A stretch of 64,000 nt of DNA, from positions 58,032-122,031 of the forward strand of contig JAKSBJ010000396.1 in the NCBI GenBank assembly GCA_022361195.1, written 5' to 3'. Under the pieces are notes generated by a model that saw only the letters and a program-made list of their open reading frames with translations, was not told the origin of the DNA and searched no databases. The position numbers were made by a program, and so were the translations under genes. How positions within the stretch are numbered: the first letter of the stretch is position 1; the number at the start of each line of letters is the position of its first letter. Positions 62,530-64,000 of this stretch are shown here, in pieces. The stretch comes from Flavobacteriales bacterium. GTDB lineage: Bacteria > Bacteroidota > Bacteroidia > Flavobacteriales_D > Crocinitomicaceae.

Positions 62530-63840
62530 ATGAGCAATTATCAATTTGAAGTATTCTGTATCGAACCGCAAGATTTAAAAGATGACTCTGCATTACAAAA
62601 AGCCCTCTCGTTCTCTGCTCAATTATGGGATGAACAAACACCAGTTTTATCTGATAAGGATAATATAAAAAGAGTTTCAGATAAAAAATCAGGGATAACG
62701 ATCAAAATAATTCCTGTCGACACATCCAAAATATGGACGGGAGATATTGAAGTAGCCTTTATCTTGAAAGTTGAAAGTACAAAATTTGAAACATTAGACC
62801 TTTTTCGAGAACGATTATTAAAGCACTTAAGAGACACCCTCAGATTTCGTCATAAAAGAATACTCAGAGATGATATTTCGACCTCAATTTCTAATCAACT
62901 CTACCCAGAAATTAATACTGTAGAAATTCTCCTAAGAAGATATCTTATTAAATTCTTTATTCAAAAGATTGGTTTGAATTGGTGGGAGTTAACTGCTAAC
63001 TCGAACATGGAGAAGAAAGTTAGTTCTAGAAGAAAAGATAGAAAAGACATCTTAGCAGGATATATAGACACAGATCTTGAATATATAGATTTTAATGAAC
63101 TTGGAGAATTGATTTATAAACAATCTTCGGGCTTTAATCAACCTGAGAAAGTTATAGAAAAAATTTCAGAAATTTCCTCAATGGAAGAATTCGAAAAGTT
63201 TCGTACTGAACTCGATGGCAACTATAGTAAATATTTTAAAAAATACTTTAAAGAAAAAAATTTCGAATCACTATGGAGTAAGCTAATAAAAATTAGAAAT
63301 AAAGTTGCTCATCAAGGATCCTTTCATAAAACAGAATTAGATATGGGCTTGGAGCTAGCCAAATCGATAAAAAACATTATAACTGATGCGGAAAATGAGA
63401 TTGATAGTCTAGTCTTATCAATAGATGAAAAAGAAGCCATAAGAAATACAGCTATCGAACAATTGGAAGAAATAAATAGCTCAGATGATGATACAAAAGA
63501 AGTTACAGATAAAAGAATTGCACTAAAAGGGCCAACCATTGTCGGTAAAATTGATCTTGGAGAAAGACAATATAAAACTATCCGAGGACACAAGGTTATA
63601 ACAGAATCGGAGATGATTGAAGAATTAGAAAATGCTGAAGATGAACAATACAACAGCTATGTTGGATTAAAATGGTTTGTAACAACATACTTAGCTGATC
63701 GAAATTATTCAATTGGATTTTCCTACTCTCTATTAAATATTATGGTAGAAAAGGGATTAATTGAAATTTATTCCATAAAATCTTACTCAGGAGGATATGA
63801 TATCAATGCTATAAAATTACCAATAAAAGATAACGAGTAA
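62530..63840 (+). CDS. HEPN-motif protein, possibly an RNase-type defence factor
   Basis: A 436-residue soluble protein, unusually AT-rich and Lys/Glu-rich compared with its neighbours. A central helical region contains LIKIRNKVAHQGS, where Arg256 and His261 form the R-x4-H motif of HEPN domains; Asn257 after the Arg is typical of active nucleases. The N-terminal part has alternating strands and a helix (FEVFCIEPQDLK, LFRERLLKHLRDTLRFRHKR). The C-terminus resembles a winged-helix domain (GLKWFVTTYLADRN). HEPN proteins often act in toxin-antitoxin or phage-defence systems. No antitoxin partner is visible before the window ends. Confidence 0.6.
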   Translation: MSNYQFEVFCIEPQDLKDDSALQKALSFSAQLWDEQTPVLSDKDNIKRVSDKKSGITIKIIPVDTSKIWTGDIEVAFILKVESTKFETLDLFRERLLKHLRDTLRFRHKRILRDDISTSISNQLYPEINTVEILLRRYLIKFFIQKIGLNWWELTANSNMEKKVSSRRKDRKDILAGYIDTDLEYIDFNELGELIYKQSSGFNQPEKVIEKISEISSMEEFEKFRTELDGNYSKYFKKYFKEKNFESLWSKLIKIRNKVAHQGSFHKTELDMGLELAKSIKNIITDAENEIDSLVLSIDEKEAIRNTAIEQLEEINSSDDDTKEVTDKRIALKGPTIVGKIDLGERQYKTIRGHKVITESEMIEELENAEDEQYNSYVGLKWFVTTYLADRNYSIGFSYSLLNIMVEKGLIEIYSIKSYSGGYDINAIKLPIKDNE

Positions 63841-64000
63841 ACAATAATCTATTTTTTGTAAAAACAGACACACCATCCTAAATAGATTTTAACTCTACTC
63901 AGAACTCTCTATCGTCTCTACAAACATTTACAATCCACGTAACCATCTCCGACATCTTTCTTATATTGAACGAACAACAAACCAAAAAACCATGCTCAAA
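63841..64000 (+). other. right-edge intergenic region with a possible new start codon
   Basis: After the HEPN-motif gene there is no complete gene. An ATG at 63992 (reading MLK) is the only sign that a gene may begin at the edge. The stretch AACAACAAACCAAAAAACC at 63973-63991 also occurs at 52252-52270. Confidence 0.3.

Overview
The window is AT-rich, gene-dense bacterial DNA from a member of the Bacteroidota, most likely order Flavobacteriales. The markers seen are a BshB1 bacillithiol deacetylase, paired MutA/MutB methylmalonyl-CoA mutase, type IX secretion (T9SS) C-terminal sorting domains, a DUF4199 protein, a prokaryotic HU-CCDC81/SPOR protein, a GIN-domain lipoprotein, a START-like protein, and TAnnTTTG-type promoter elements. 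No species is named because nothing in the sequence fixes one.

Layout. 1-11.8 kb: the end of dapD, small membrane proteins, a GIN-domain lipoprotein with a PagL-like deacylase, mazG with an overlapping 58-residue membrane protein, mutAB, then bioA/bshB1. 11.8-24.5 kb: housekeeping genes (a GT-C glycosyltransferase, a TPR membrane protein with ribH, pyrG carrying an apparent one-base frameshift, yidC, a fatty acid desaturase, Mpl, an MBL hydrolase, the HU/SPOR protein) and a tRNA-Met preceded by a tRNA-like relic. 24.6-31.5 kb: a small membrane protein, a barrel-like protein, two tandem T9SS beta-propeller proteins and a LytTR/histidine kinase pair.

31.5-42.1 kb is the accessory heart of the window and has two adjacent modules on the + strand, split by a strong terminator at 36380-36424. 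Module A (31849-36309) encodes an L,D-transpeptidase-like protein, two DUF2589 proteins, a small unknown, a jacalin-type lectin, a hydrolase-like protein with no recognisable nucleophile, and a YopT-type (C58) cysteine protease-like protein. None has a signal peptide. Module B (36463-42111) is a tight operon: a four-helix membrane protein, an outer-membrane-like protein, a pentameric ligand-gated ion channel resembling ELIC, an ornithine/lysine decarboxylase-like enzyme, a membrane-anchored Cache-type sensor with no output domain, and an MFS transporter. Because ELIC is opened by primary amines, the operon can be read as an amine-making, amine-transporting and amine-sensing unit. That reading is inference.

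42.1-64 kb: a WYL-regulator operon, lptF/G, two glycosyltransferases, ribB fused to a GTP cyclohydrolase II domain that has lost its zinc ligands, a LysM glucosaminidase, a BamA-like barrel, yaaA, an MsrB-MsrA fusion, a DUF2157/GDYXXLXY pair, a metal-receptor-like protein, cystathionine beta-synthase and a HEPN-motif protein. No CRISPR array, insertion sequence, integrase or rRNA was seen.
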